The position numbers were made by a program, and so were the translations under genes. Under the pieces are notes generated by a model. It did no database searches and had not been told where the DNA came from. It was given only the letters and a program-made list of their open reading frames with translations. A stretch of DNA of 64,000 nt from Fimbriiglobus ruber (GTDB lineage: Bacteria > Planctomycetota > Planctomycetia > Gemmatales > Gemmataceae): assembly GCF_002197845.1 (NCBI RefSeq), contig NZ_NIDE01000020.1, positions 1 to 64,000 on the forward strand. Direction: 5' to 3'. This document shows, piece after piece, positions 27,531 to 36,397 of the stretch; position 1 is the stretch's first letter; each line of letters begins with the position of its first letter.

Positions 27531-28387
27531 TCCCCGACTGGGAAGCGAATGGTGTTTTCCTCGCCGATCTGTTCAGGGTCCGGCATCCCGCTCTGTTCGA
27601 GCAACTCCATTCCATTCTGGTTTCACACGGCGTCGAAGTCCGTTTGCTCGATCATGTCCAAGACCTGTGGGCTCGTGATTACTCCCCCATCCAGATCGGG
27701 CCCGGGGAATTCGTTCAGTTCCGTTATGCACCTGACTACCTTGAAGGCCATCCCGAACTTCGCACAGGTCGAGAAGTCGCGGGTCAGTTCCACGAACTCG
27801 GCGAGTGCCGCCATTCGGAGATCAACCTCGATGGCGGGAACGTGGTGACATCTCGGACGAAAGCCATCGTCACCGACAAGATTTACCGTGAGAATCCGAA
27901 CTGGGAACGGGATAAACTCCGGGATGAACTTTGTCGAACCTTGCAGGTGGAAGAACTGATCGTCATACCCAAGGAGCCTTACGAGCCAATTGGCCATGCC
28001 GACGCCATGATTCGCTTCCTCAGCGAAGAAGCCGTCATCGTGAACGAATACGCCGAGGTCGATCCAGCCTTCGGCAATCGGTTGGTGAAAGTCCTTTGCC
28101 GCCACGGGCTGACCATCGAATATCTCCCCTATTACCCCGAAAAGAAGACGCTGGCCGGAATACCGTCAGCTGTGGGCAACTACACCAACTTCCTCAGAAC
28201 AAAGAAGGTACTGGTCGCCCCGGTTTACGGGACCCACCACGACGAGATAGCCTTAAGGAAGCTGGCGTCCGTCTTTCCTGACTTGCCGATTCTTCCCCTG
28301 GACTGCACGGAGTTGGCCCGGGAGGGAGGGATCCTAAATTGTGTGTCTGCATCATTTCGCATTTCCACGAAAACCTCCAGACTCTGA
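27527..28387 (+). CDS. Agmatine/peptidyl-arginine deiminase-like (PAD_porph) enzyme
   Basis: The guanidine-deiminase fold is recognised from its ordered motifs: LWARDYSPIQ (Asp), SEINLDGGNVVTS, EPIGHADAMIRFL (catalytic His) and a C-terminal EGGILNCVSASF with the nucleophilic Cys near residue 272. At 286 residues it is shorter than housekeeping agmatine deiminases (about 340-370). Family enzymes hydrolyse agmatine or arginine guanidinium groups. Here, coupled to WYL and JAMM-like genes on a mobile island, the substrate is unlikely to be ordinary polyamine metabolism; protein arginine or a modified metabolite are alternatives. Confidence 0.8.
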   Translation: MIPDWEANGVFLADLFRVRHPALFEQLHSILVSHGVEVRLLDHVQDLWARDYSPIQIGPGEFVQFRYAPDYLEGHPELRTGREVAGQFHELGECRHSEINLDGGNVVTSRTKAIVTDKIYRENPNWERDKLRDELCRTLQVEELIVIPKEPYEPIGHADAMIRFLSEEAVIVNEYAEVDPAFGNRLVKVLCRHGLTIEYLPYYPEKKTLAGIPSAVGNYTNFLRTKKVLVAPVYGTHHDEIALRKLASVFPDLPILPLDCTELAREGGILNCVSASFRISTKTSRL

Positions 28388-28511
28388 CCAACCACTGTCG
28401 GACCACTTCGGCAGAATAACGCAAGTTTCATCATCGAGCCGGCTCGCATGGTCGGGGTAGGCTCTTCTGAGGCGGGTCCGGTCGGCTCTGCCACACAATC
28501 GAGGGGATAAC

Positions 28512-28688
28512 ATGCGTTCCAACAATGACGATTACGATCTCGGGCGAGAAATCGAACGCTCCCGGCTGATCCGCGGTGAGTACGGGACAGTCTTCGAGAA
28601 CCACGGCATTGCTTACGCCATCTTCGGTGGGATTGTCGTGGTGAGCATCATCCTGTGCGTCCTGCTCAACGACTTGGGTATCTGGTAG
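28512..28688 (+). CDS. Small single-span membrane protein (58 aa)
   Basis: ATG 28512 (GAGGGGATAAC upstream) starts MRSNNDDYDLGREIERSRLI. The N-terminus is charged and the C-terminus is one hydrophobic span (YAIFGGIVVVSIILCVLL) followed by NDLGIW. Stop TAG at 28686-28688. It heads a run of four tightly spaced genes ending with the beta-CASP nuclease. Confidence 0.6.
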   Translation: MRSNNDDYDLGREIERSRLIRGEYGTVFENHGIAYAIFGGIVVVSIILCVLLNDLGIW

Positions 28689-28731
28689 TCTTGAACACAA
28701 ACGACAATTCCATGTGGTGAGGGCTTTCTCA

Positions 28732-29043
28732 ATGCCTTTGACTCAAGCCGAATCGGACTTCCTGGCCGCCTTCATCGACGAATACATGGCGGTTGAACTG
28801 GGTGCGGCAGGCAGAAAACTCCGTGAACGAGGAATTCTCGGTGCAGAGTTACTTCATCTGCTCGATGCGTATGCTCGTGCCCATCCACCCCGACTGGAGG
28901 AACAGGATGTGGACGGTCGTCGTGTCGAGGTTCTGATGTATGGCCGTCCCACTCCGAATCCTCCAGACCCTCCGTGGCCTGACCGAGAAACCGCTCAAGG
29001 TCGTGACGCGGAGCTTCTGGCGGAGAGGAACGTAAAACCATGA
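28732..29043 (+). CDS. Small uncharacterised helical protein (103 aa)
   Basis: ATG 28732 is preferred over GTG 28714; GTGAGGGC lies upstream. The product has two amphipathic helices (QAESDFLAAFIDEYMAVELG and EELLHLLDAYARAH-like segments) and a Pro-rich tail. Its last codons overlap the next ATG (ATGA). Function unknown. Confidence 0.5.
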   Translation: MPLTQAESDFLAAFIDEYMAVELGAAGRKLRERGILGAELLHLLDAYARAHPPRLEEQDVDGRRVEVLMYGRPTPNPPDPPWPDRETAQGRDAELLAERNVKP

Positions 29044-29324
29044 ATCAGAAGGTGGGCACAACGATCCTGGCTTGGTCGCTCAGAATGATGATTGCTGTGC
29101 CGATGGCCACGTTGATTGGAGGCTTCGCAGGATGGGCCGCTGGTGGGGCTGGCGGGGAATGGCTCGAACACGCAGGTGTCAATGATGCCTTGTTCTGGGG
29201 TGGACGAATCGGCGGGTTGCTCGGGGCGACTCTCTGCCCCGTCTATGTGGGCCAAAAAATACTCCGAAGTGAGCGATCAATCTCCAAGACGCAACCCGAA
29301 CGTAGGGGATCTCAACCTTCATGA
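29040..29324 (+). CDS. Small Gly/Ala-rich membrane protein (94 aa)
   Basis: ATG 29040 overlaps the previous stop. It has two likely membrane segments (LRMMIAVPMATLIGGFAGWA and FWGGRIGGLLGATLCPVYVG) and a basic C-terminus. The stop overlaps the ATG of the MBL nuclease. It may anchor the nuclease or form a membrane partner. Confidence 0.55.
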   Translation: MNQKVGTTILAWSLRMMIAVPMATLIGGFAGWAAGGAGGEWLEHAGVNDALFWGGRIGGLLGATLCPVYVGQKILRSERSISKTQPERRGSQPS

Positions 29325-30616
29325 AACTGACCATTCATCGCGGCACGAAAGAGATCGGTGGCTCCTGCGTGGAACTTTCCACAGCAGCCACACGGCTGGT
29401 TCTCGATCTTGGTCTGCCCTTGGTAGACGCCAACCGTGAGCCGTTTGATTCCCGTTCCGCCCTGGTTAAGCCTGTCGAAACTTTGAAAACCGAAAAGGTG
29501 ATCCCGCCCATTCCTGGTCTCTTCGACACCGACCATCCGGAACCAAATGGCATTCTGCTCAGTCACGCTCATCTCGATCATGCCGGTCTGCTGCACCTCT
29601 CGCGGCCAACGGTTCCGATCTATACCACCAGTGGCACCAGCAAGATGATGCTTGCCGCTGCCGTGTTCGCAGCCCAGAAGCAGCTTGACCGATCCCGATT
29701 CCGTGAGGTGGTAAGCCAGCAACCAATCCAGATCGGTGATTGCCAGGTGACGCCGCTGGCCGTCGATCATTCCATCTTCGGCAGCGTGGCCTTCCTGATT
29801 GAGGCCGAGGGGAAGACCATCCTCTATTCCGGCGACTTCCGCAATCATGGTCGCAAGCCGGGCATGATCCGCGATTTGCTCAACCACCTGAAGACGAAGA
29901 CCATTGATGCCCTGATCGTCGAAGGAACCCACTTCGGGACCGACAGGGAAGAGGGAGCCACCGAATACCAGTTGGAAGACAGGATCGTCGATCTCGTGCA
30001 AACCGCACCGGCCCTCGTGTTGGCCACGTTCTCGGCCCTGGACGTGGACCGCATCGTCACGCTCTACAAGGCCGCTCAGAAGGCGGGCCGCATCTTCGTC
30101 GTGGACGCATACACCGCGTTCGTCCTCTACCTCATCGGCAGGCAGGCCAAGGTTCCCAGACCGAGCAGGGACATGGGCATCCGGGTTTTCTTCAACCATC
30201 TCTTTGAACGCCGGAACCTCGACAACATCCGGGAGAAGTTCCAGGCCGACAGGATCGAGCTGGCCGAGGTCCTCGACGAGCCAGCGAAATACCTGATGGT
30301 GTTCCGTCCGTCGATGGTCGAGTTTGACTTCAACAGTCAACTCCCGTCCCGGTGCCGAGTCCTTTACGGCTACTGGCAAGGCTATCTGAATAAGCCGGAT
30401 TGGGTTGAACTTCAAAAGCAGGTTGCCTTGGTGGACGGCGACTTCATCCGAGCCCACGTCAGCGGACATGCTTATGTCGCCGACATCATCAACTTCGCGA
30501 ACTCCGTCAACGCCCGCACGGTGATTCCGATCCACACGTTCGAGCCCCAGATGTACCAGGATCACTTCCCCAACGTGACCAGGCTGTCCGACGGCATCCC
30601 GTTCGATGTTTGCTGA
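29321..30616 (+). CDS. MBL-fold beta-CASP nuclease-like protein
   Basis: The 431-residue protein starts MKLTIHRGTKEIGGSCVELS and carries the metallo-beta-lactamase HAHLDHAG zinc motif, an ILYSGDFRNHG segment and TVIPIHTF near the C-terminus, where a family His would lie. The insert between the halves fits a beta-CASP domain as in RNase J and CPSF73-like nucleases. RNA or DNA hydrolysis is the likely role. Coupling to two small membrane proteins is unusual for this family. Confidence 0.8.
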   Translation: MKLTIHRGTKEIGGSCVELSTAATRLVLDLGLPLVDANREPFDSRSALVKPVETLKTEKVIPPIPGLFDTDHPEPNGILLSHAHLDHAGLLHLSRPTVPIYTTSGTSKMMLAAAVFAAQKQLDRSRFREVVSQQPIQIGDCQVTPLAVDHSIFGSVAFLIEAEGKTILYSGDFRNHGRKPGMIRDLLNHLKTKTIDALIVEGTHFGTDREEGATEYQLEDRIVDLVQTAPALVLATFSALDVDRIVTLYKAAQKAGRIFVVDAYTAFVLYLIGRQAKVPRPSRDMGIRVFFNHLFERRNLDNIREKFQADRIELAEVLDEPAKYLMVFRPSMVEFDFNSQLPSRCRVLYGYWQGYLNKPDWVELQKQVALVDGDFIRAHVSGHAYVADIINFANSVNARTVIPIHTFEPQMYQDHFPNVTRLSDGIPFDVC

Positions 30617-30715
30617 TTCAGAACGTGAAGGCGACGGAACGGAGAATCATCCGTGACGATAAAGCGAGGATCCCTGAAGCCTTCCCGAAAATCAGTGCCG
30701 CCTGAATGGAGAAAT

Positions 30716-31639
30716 TCAGGCGAGATGTGCTTCCTTGATTGATGTCGTTCCGCCAACAGCAATCACGCTGCCACGATCAAAGCCTGGGATGGTCACGTGG
30801 CTCTGAATCTGGGCAGCATTCTCCTGAATACCTCGTTTCTGAAGCTCGTCGAATCCGAAGATTAGCAAGCGTGGAACAGGGTCGATGGAAATGGAAGCTG
30901 GCGTGGCCATCCCTTTCACCCAATTTGGATGCCCCGCTCGTTTCTCAAAGAATCCACCGCGTAACCTCCCAAAGATGGAAACCACATTCCGATAGGCTGC
31001 CTCCAGTGATTGCCGTTGAGAGGTCAGGAAGCGGTGGTATTCCTCAAGTTGACTGCACACCTTTGGTGTTCCCTTGGCACGAAGTTCTCCATTTGCGTAG
31101 AGCTTGGCCTCGACCACCACCAGCCGGAGGTCGGCGGCCAGAACGATCAAGTCCATTCGACCTCGGTCAGCCAGGACTTCCTGCTCGTTCTCGGGATCAG
31201 GTTCCTCCATCCTGTCTTCGAATGCCGCCTCCATGTCGAGAACCGTCAGGACGCGACAAGCAACCTTGTTGGTCCCTTTCCGTTCGTCACCAGCGAACCG
31301 TCCCGCTCGTTTCTTGATCCTGGACAGATGGGCAAGGTAGCCCTTTTCGTCGAAGACAACCTGGCGGGTTCTACTCGTCTGGGCCGCGAGTAGGTCAACG
31401 TAGGGATCCGGCCCCGTCAGCGTGAGGTACTCTTCATGAACCAGAAGGCGAATGGACCTCCCCTCGTGAACGATCTTCCCGATGGACATACCGCAGGAGT
31501 AGGCATTGATGTAGTTGTTCCGGATCGCAAGGAATACGTCTGACGAGTCCACGAGCTTTCGCCACCACGACGCTGGTTGATCGTGAAGCTGATTGAGAGC
31601 GTCGATGAAATTCTGTTCCAGGGTCTTCTGAAACGCCAT
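30716..31639 (-). CDS. Putative PD-(D/E)XK nuclease-like protein
   Basis: Minus-strand ATG at 31639. The 307-residue protein has RGRMDLIVLAADLRLVVVEA followed by KLYANGE: an Asp, then E-A-K, as in PD-(D/E)XK enzymes. The flanks are helical (QLEEYHRFLTSQRQSLEAAY). It is convergent with the MBL gene and divergent from a helix-turn-helix gene. Such proteins are common in defence islands. Specific function unknown. Confidence 0.6.
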   Translation of the reverse strand: MAFQKTLEQNFIDALNQLHDQPASWWRKLVDSSDVFLAIRNNYINAYSCGMSIGKIVHEGRSIRLLVHEEYLTLTGPDPYVDLLAAQTSRTRQVVFDEKGYLAHLSRIKKRAGRFAGDERKGTNKVACRVLTVLDMEAAFEDRMEEPDPENEQEVLADRGRMDLIVLAADLRLVVVEAKLYANGELRAKGTPKVCSQLEEYHRFLTSQRQSLEAAYRNVVSIFGRLRGGFFEKRAGHPNWVKGMATPASISIDPVPRLLIFGFDELQKRGIQENAAQIQSHVTIPGFDRGSVIAVGGTTSIKEAHLA

Positions 31640-31641
31640 GA

Positions 31642-31671
31642 CTGAACTCCAAGCCGAGGTTTGGAATTCAG
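31642..31671. promoter_or_regulatory. Inverted repeat in the divergent intergenic region
   Basis: CTGAACTCCAA and TTGGAATTCAG form an imperfect dyad just upstream of the minus-strand nuclease start, in the 196-nt gap shared with the helix-turn-helix gene. It could be an operator or an RNA hairpin in the nuclease leader. Confidence 0.4.
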
Positions 31672-31835
31672 AACACTATCAAAGTGCCTTGCCAACAGTG
31701 GGTCACAACGAGTAACGAGCCATTCTGTTTTTCACTGAGTTTGCCGTGAACAAAGTCACTACGACCCAGTGCAGTCAATGCCATCTGCGATGATCCTACA
31801 CCTCGAAAATCCAGGTGCCGGGATCAAGCAGGCAG

Positions 31836-32240
31836 ATGGCCAAGAAGCGAACAGATGCGGAAAGACGTGCTCGACAGTGCGAACGGCTCAGTCGTTTGCT
31901 CCGCGTCCTTCGTCTGATCCTCGGTCCTGGACGATGGGATGCTGACGGACTGGCCCGTGAACTCGAATGCTCTCCTCGTACCGTTCATCGAGACCTTCAA
32001 GCTCTGTCAATGGCGGGCGTCCCCTGGTTCTTCGACAACGAGTGTCAGGCCTACAGGGTCAGGCCCGGTTTCAAGTTTCCGGCCATCCACTCCTCTGGTA
32101 CCGATTCCAGCAACACCCCGGACCCCATCGTGCTGATCGCTAACGCCAAGAAGATCCTTGCCGATGGAGAACGGTTCCTCAGTTCCCTTCGACAACTCAT
32201 CTCCGCACTGGAAGGCTTGTCGGAACCGCCGACCTGCTGA
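31836..32240 (+). CDS. Stand-alone helix-turn-helix protein related to the WYL regulator N-terminus
   Basis: ATG 31836 starts MAKKRTDAERRARQ. The first 80 residues parallel the WYL protein at 26481 (ERLSRLLRVLRLILGPGRW, ECSPRTVHRDLQALSMAGVP, then FKFPAI), but there is no WYL or WCX domain. The C-terminus is a short helical tail. With 134 residues it may be a truncated paralog or a dominant competitor at the same operators. Confidence 0.7.
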   Translation: MAKKRTDAERRARQCERLSRLLRVLRLILGPGRWDADGLARELECSPRTVHRDLQALSMAGVPWFFDNECQAYRVRPGFKFPAIHSSGTDSSNTPDPIVLIANAKKILADGERFLSSLRQLISALEGLSEPPTC

Positions 32241-32322
32241 CCCCTTTCCAAGCCGCGAGGCCATCGTCGGCCGGGTAGCAAGGCCATCGCATCAAGAACG
32301 ATGGACTTGAGGAATTTCGACT

Positions 32323-33417
32323 GTGAAAAACCTGGCCGAACTTCAAGCGGAATGTGCCACTCTGGGAATCAAGGTGGAGACGAAGGGACGTGCAAGCAAG
32401 GAGCCATACGTAGTCGCCCTTCGCGATTACCATTGGCGGAAGGATCACCACGATGAGCCGCTCCCGGCCCAGATCATGCCGATGCTGCTCGGTTCGTGGG
32501 AGGATCTTGACGACGCTCAGGCCGAAGCCATCGAGCATGACCATCACGCCTGGATCGTGCAGCCCAAGTTGGATGGATGCCGTGCCTTGTTGCACATCGA
32601 AGGCAACCAGGTGAGGATCACCAGCCGCACGGTGTCCGAAGTCACGTACCGGCTCTCGGAATTTCAGGACAACTTATCCCACTTGGCGGAAGACCTATCC
32701 AAGCTCAGCGGCACTATCCTCGATGGCGAGCTAGTCTGCCCCGTCTCGGCTCTCCACACCGGTAGCACCGTGACGGCTACTTCCCTTCAAGCAACGATGG
32801 CAGTGCTGGCTGCTTCTCCGAGCAAGGCTCAACAATTCCAGGAAGGCCAGCACGCTCATGTCCGCTTCCACGTGTTCGACATTCTTCGCTCTGGCGGTCA
32901 GGTCGTTACGCACCTTCCCTTGATGGACCGCCAGGACATCACGGCAACGACCCTTCGACAAATTAGCCACGAGTTCATCGAGGCAGTTCCGAGTTTCGTG
33001 GTGAACAAGCCGGACATTCACCGCCACATCATCGAGGCTGGCGGCGAGGGTACGGTATGGAAGAAAGTTGATGCCCCCTACGAGCCGGGCCGACGTGTTG
33101 GTCACTGGATCAAAAGGAAACGAGGGATTGAGGTGGAGGCCTTCGTCACCGGATTCAAGCCGGGCACAAACGGACACGAAGCGATGATCGGTGCCATCGA
33201 GTTTGGGACAGCCAAAAATGGTTCCGTCGAACCAATAGCATGGGTGAGCAGCTTGCCGTCAGTCAACCGTTCTCGAATGACGCAACTCGACTCTGCGGGG
33301 AAAGTCAGTCTTGCCCCAGGTTACCTGGGTCGAAGAGCGTTGATATTCGGTCAGGATCTTTCAGCCAAGTCAGGGCGAATACGCCACGCAAGGATCGTGA
33401 GATGGCTGGCCGGGTGA
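32323..33417 (+). CDS. ATP-dependent DNA ligase
   Basis: GTG 32323 starts MKNLAELQAECATLGIKVE, an N-terminal SAP-like segment. The nucleotidyltransferase motifs follow in order: VQPKLDGCRA with nucleophile Lys82, LDGELV (motif III), EGTVWKKVDAPYEPG (motif IV) and GHWIKRKRGIEVEAFV (motif V), then an OB-fold-like C-terminus. At 364 residues it is the size of phage and plasmid ligases. It seals nicks in duplex DNA using ATP, fitting the island's helicase/nuclease set. Confidence 0.9.
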   Translation: MKNLAELQAECATLGIKVETKGRASKEPYVVALRDYHWRKDHHDEPLPAQIMPMLLGSWEDLDDAQAEAIEHDHHAWIVQPKLDGCRALLHIEGNQVRITSRTVSEVTYRLSEFQDNLSHLAEDLSKLSGTILDGELVCPVSALHTGSTVTATSLQATMAVLAASPSKAQQFQEGQHAHVRFHVFDILRSGGQVVTHLPLMDRQDITATTLRQISHEFIEAVPSFVVNKPDIHRHIIEAGGEGTVWKKVDAPYEPGRRVGHWIKRKRGIEVEAFVTGFKPGTNGHEAMIGAIEFGTAKNGSVEPIAWVSSLPSVNRSRMTQLDSAGKVSLAPGYLGRRALIFGQDLSAKSGRIRHARIVRWLAG

Positions 33418-33428
33418 TTTCATGTCTC

Positions 33429-33815
33429 TTACTCACGGTCATCCCGATCAACACGCCACTGTTGCTCCGCCTCTGCTCCGTAAAGAGTCTCGACGTGAAA
33501 AGCCGCTTGTGGTGCATCTCCCGCCAGAATGCGGGCCAACACCTGGTCGATCTCCCCGTCGTCCGGCTCCCCTTGAAGTACTGGATTCCGGACCATTATT
33601 TGTGACGGGTCGCATCCGAAGAACGCACACAACGCGTCTATAAAACGGGTGTTTGTAGCCCGAAGCGTCGAATTCTTTGCCAGGTTCAACAAGGACTTGT
33701 ACTGGATTCCCGTCAAGAGGGCCACGTCCTTCAGCGTCAGCGGCGGCCTACCCTGGCGTTGTCGCCTTCTGTTCATGTTGTCCAGTCGCCGGTCAATCTC
33801 GAATCTCCATCCCAT
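33429..33815 (-). CDS. Xre/Cro-type helix-turn-helix repressor
   Basis: The minus-strand start is placed at 33815 (MGWRFEIDRRLDNMNRRRQR) because GGAGG lies 7 nt upstream; a longer in-frame start at 33941 would run through the operator region. Residues 25-75 form the helix-turn-helix (LTLKDVALLTGIQYKSLLNL, FIDALCAFFGCDPSQIM). It is convergent with the ligase gene. Twin palindromes upstream are likely its operators, so it probably autoregulates and controls the rightward genes. Confidence 0.8.
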   Translation of the reverse strand: MGWRFEIDRRLDNMNRRRQRQGRPPLTLKDVALLTGIQYKSLLNLAKNSTLRATNTRFIDALCAFFGCDPSQIMVRNPVLQGEPDDGEIDQVLARILAGDAPQAAFHVETLYGAEAEQQWRVDRDDRE

Positions 33816-33848
33816 CGGCGGCCTCCCTGAAAAATTTCCAAAATGGGC

Positions 33849-33908
33849 TTGACGCTCCCCTATTAGGGGAGATAGAGTGACGCTGTAATCTTCCCCATAT
33901 AGGGGAAG
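33849..33908. promoter_or_regulatory. Divergent promoter region with two near-identical palindromic operators
   Basis: CTCCCCTATTAGGGGAG (33855-33871) and CTTCCCCATATAGGGGAAG (33890-33908) are perfect or near-perfect dyads 36 bp apart centre to centre, sharing CCCC...AGGGG. On the plus strand TTGACG (from 33849) and TAGAGT make a plausible -35/-10 pair whose spacer holds the first dyad. The layout is typical of a phage-like repressor switch. Confidence 0.65.
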
Positions 33909-33988
33909 ATGGAGATTACCACGTGGCACGTTTTCGATCAACCCATTTTCAAGCTCTTCTCGCAGTGGGAGGAGCGGTAAGGCCTTAA

Positions 33989-35358
33989 CAGTACAGCGCG
34001 TATTTTACGTAACACGTTTGTGCCGCTGCTTCTTATGAGATCGGGTGGCTTGCTTGTTTCGCCGCTGGTGGTATTGAATTACGTCGCTGGTATGTTGGGT
34101 GGCCCCGGTTCCCCGTCGCCGCCGGAACAGGATCGCGCACCGGACGTTGAGCGCCCGGCACACCTGCTCCATCGTCACGTCTGGGTTTTTCCCCCCGGAG
34201 CCGCTCCGTGTGGGCGGCGACGAATCCGAGGACGACCACGGCCAGGGTCCGGTGCCGCATCAGCCCCGTGTAATCCCGCCCCTCGTCGTGCATCAGTCCG
34301 ACTTCCTGTTTGGCGACCCGGAATAGATGCTCGACCGTCCACCGGCGGAAGGCGACGGCGAGAATCCGAGCCACCGGCTCGGCCGTGGCGTTCGTCAGGA
34401 AGTACTTGATCTCCCCGGTCGCGTCGTTGCGGGCGACCATCAGGGTGTGCTTGCGGTCGGCCACCCAGACGATGGCGGTGGCCACCCGCCAGACCGACGG
34501 GCGGGTCGTCTGGCGGGTCAACCGGTACACTCGCCCCCGCTCGGCGTGACCCCCGGTCAACCGCTCGTCGGCCCGCCGGGAGGGGCCCCCGGCCGCGTCC
34601 CGGACGGCGAAATGCGTCGGGATTTCACCCACGAACCGCTGTCCCATCACGCCCAACACGGTCAGGAGCGGGACGGCTGCCCCGTACCCTTCGTCGAACG
34701 TCAGCCCGTCGAACGTGATCCCGTTCGTGTTCGCCCGGAGGAGTTGGTCGAGGGCGAGCCGCCACTTCGGGTGGTGCCGGACGGTGTCCGGGATGCCGGC
34801 CGCCTGACACCGCGCGCGGTCCACGTCCCACGACTCGGGTAGGAACAGGTCGGCGTCCAACAGGGTGCGAAAGGTGCCGTGGGTGACCCCCACGTGGACG
34901 GTCACGATCCCATTGTCGACCTTGCCCACACACCCCAGGTACTGCCGTTGGACGCCCGGAGTGTGATCCCCCCACTTCCGGCTGCTCGTCTCGTCGATCA
35001 CCCCGACCGTTCCGACGGGATCGGTCGGGAGATCGGCCAGCGTATCGGCCACGAATCGGTGCAACCGCGTCCGGGCCTCGTCGTACGACCACACCGAGGT
35101 CGTCACGAACAACTGGAGGGTACGGACCGTCGTCCCGCTCGCCAACGCGATCGGTTCGATCGATTTCCGCGGCAGGTCGGATAACAGGCCCCGACAATAC
35201 GTGTCGAAGTGGGCGGCCGTGCGGTCTTGCCGGAACACGTCCCGATACCGGCCCAGATACCGGGCGAACGCCGGGCCGACGCCCACGATTTCCTGCTCGG
35301 TCATGTGATTCCTCCTAAATCCTTCCCTCCCATCCTATTAAATTACTGCGCTGTACTG
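33989..35358 (-). mobile_element. IS701-family element copy B (1370 bp)
   Basis: The ends CAGTACAGCGC and complement are flanked by TTAA at 33985-33988 and 35359-35362. It is inserted between the repressor operators and the gene at 35382, in minus orientation. It differs from copy A at a few codons (for example D for Y in the GLM-x-EGRD segment). Confidence 0.95.
34005..35304 (-). CDS. IS701-family transposase copy B, +1 frameshift
   Basis: Starts at 35304 (MTEQEIVGVGPAFARYLG). The zero frame ends at 34033, whereas the +1 frame after the G6A5 run ends at 34005 with the basic KKQRHKRVT tail. DDE motifs are as in copy A. The Y-to-D change lies near the catalytic Glu helix and might affect activity. 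Confidence 0.9.
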
Positions 35359-35381
35359 TTAACAGGCCGGAAGGAAATCCC

Positions 35382-36212
35382 ATGTTCGAGACAACGACCA
35401 ACAGTGAAATCCTGAATGATGTGCATCAACCTGCAAACAGTGAGGAAAGGAGCGTGCCTGTGAGCACCTTGAAGCTGCCGACCAAGCCATCCAAAACCAG
35501 TATCTCGGTCGAACGAAAAGAAAAACAGAAACTCTTCGAGCAACACCAAGGATCAGAGGATGCCCAGAAATGGTTAGAGACCGCACATCCTGATGAGATC
35601 ATTGCATTCATCCGTGCCGTTGGTGAGAGGCATTCTCGCATACGGAATCCATGGGCGTTGCTACGTACCGATTTTCCGCAACTCCATGACGATTTAGAGT
35701 CGTGGGGAAAAGAATATTCCGACGCCTTCATCTCGTGTGTCCGCACTCGTTGGCATGTCGTGAAAATGCCGTGGGAGCATGTCATGTATTCCGAAGGCAT
35801 CGCCGACGGACGCAAGTGGGCAAACGAAACTACCCGTCCACAGCTAGTTGAAAGCCTTCGCTCGGCGGTAACAAATCGTCCACTCGAAGTATTGCCGAAT
35901 AAGTTAAATTCTTATGACCAATGGGAGTTCGTCTCTCCGGCACACAAGCTGGTGGTGTCAGTGCTGGGCGATGAGTATCCACGATCTGCCCCAGCTGAAA
36001 GAGATGACATCGGCGACATCATTTCCGACTGCGATGAATTCAAGGAATTCTGGCAGCCTTTCGTCGATGAGCCGATGGACAAGGTTGTAAAGACACTCCT
36101 AGATGTAACGTCGTCCACCTGCAAACTGCAAAGCCCGATCTATATTGCGGGATTCGTGGATGGAGCCCTGGGCCTCAGCGATAGTTTGAGGCTGAGGCAT
36201 CTTCCGAGCTGA
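35382..36212 (+). CDS. Uncharacterised protein (276 aa)
   Basis: ATG 35382 follows GGAAGGAAATCCC. The product starts MFETTTNSEILNDVHQPANS, has a Lys-rich linker around residues 35-55 and then a helical region with HPDEIIAFIRAVGERHSRIR and SDAFISCVRTRWHVVKMPWE. Composition is more AT-rich than the ligase. Before the IS inserted, it would have been about 50-60 nt downstream of the operator-controlled promoter region. No family recognised. Confidence 0.6.
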   Translation: MFETTTNSEILNDVHQPANSEERSVPVSTLKLPTKPSKTSISVERKEKQKLFEQHQGSEDAQKWLETAHPDEIIAFIRAVGERHSRIRNPWALLRTDFPQLHDDLESWGKEYSDAFISCVRTRWHVVKMPWEHVMYSEGIADGRKWANETTRPQLVESLRSAVTNRPLEVLPNKLNSYDQWEFVSPAHKLVVSVLGDEYPRSAPAERDDIGDIISDCDEFKEFWQPFVDEPMDKVVKTLLDVTSSTCKLQSPIYIAGFVDGALGLSDSLRLRHLPS

Positions 36213-36397
36213 TCACGAGAAATTCCTGCTCCTCTGGTCCGCCTCGTGGCGGCAACCTTGGGCTCTAAACAGGAGGAGCCGACCCGAGGTGTGCTTCTGA
36301 ATTTCGTTGGAGACGACCATGGTAATACGAGTGTTCCCTGCTCGCACCCTTGGCTCTCTGACCTTGTCCGCAATCGCGGGGACAAGGACAGAGTGTC

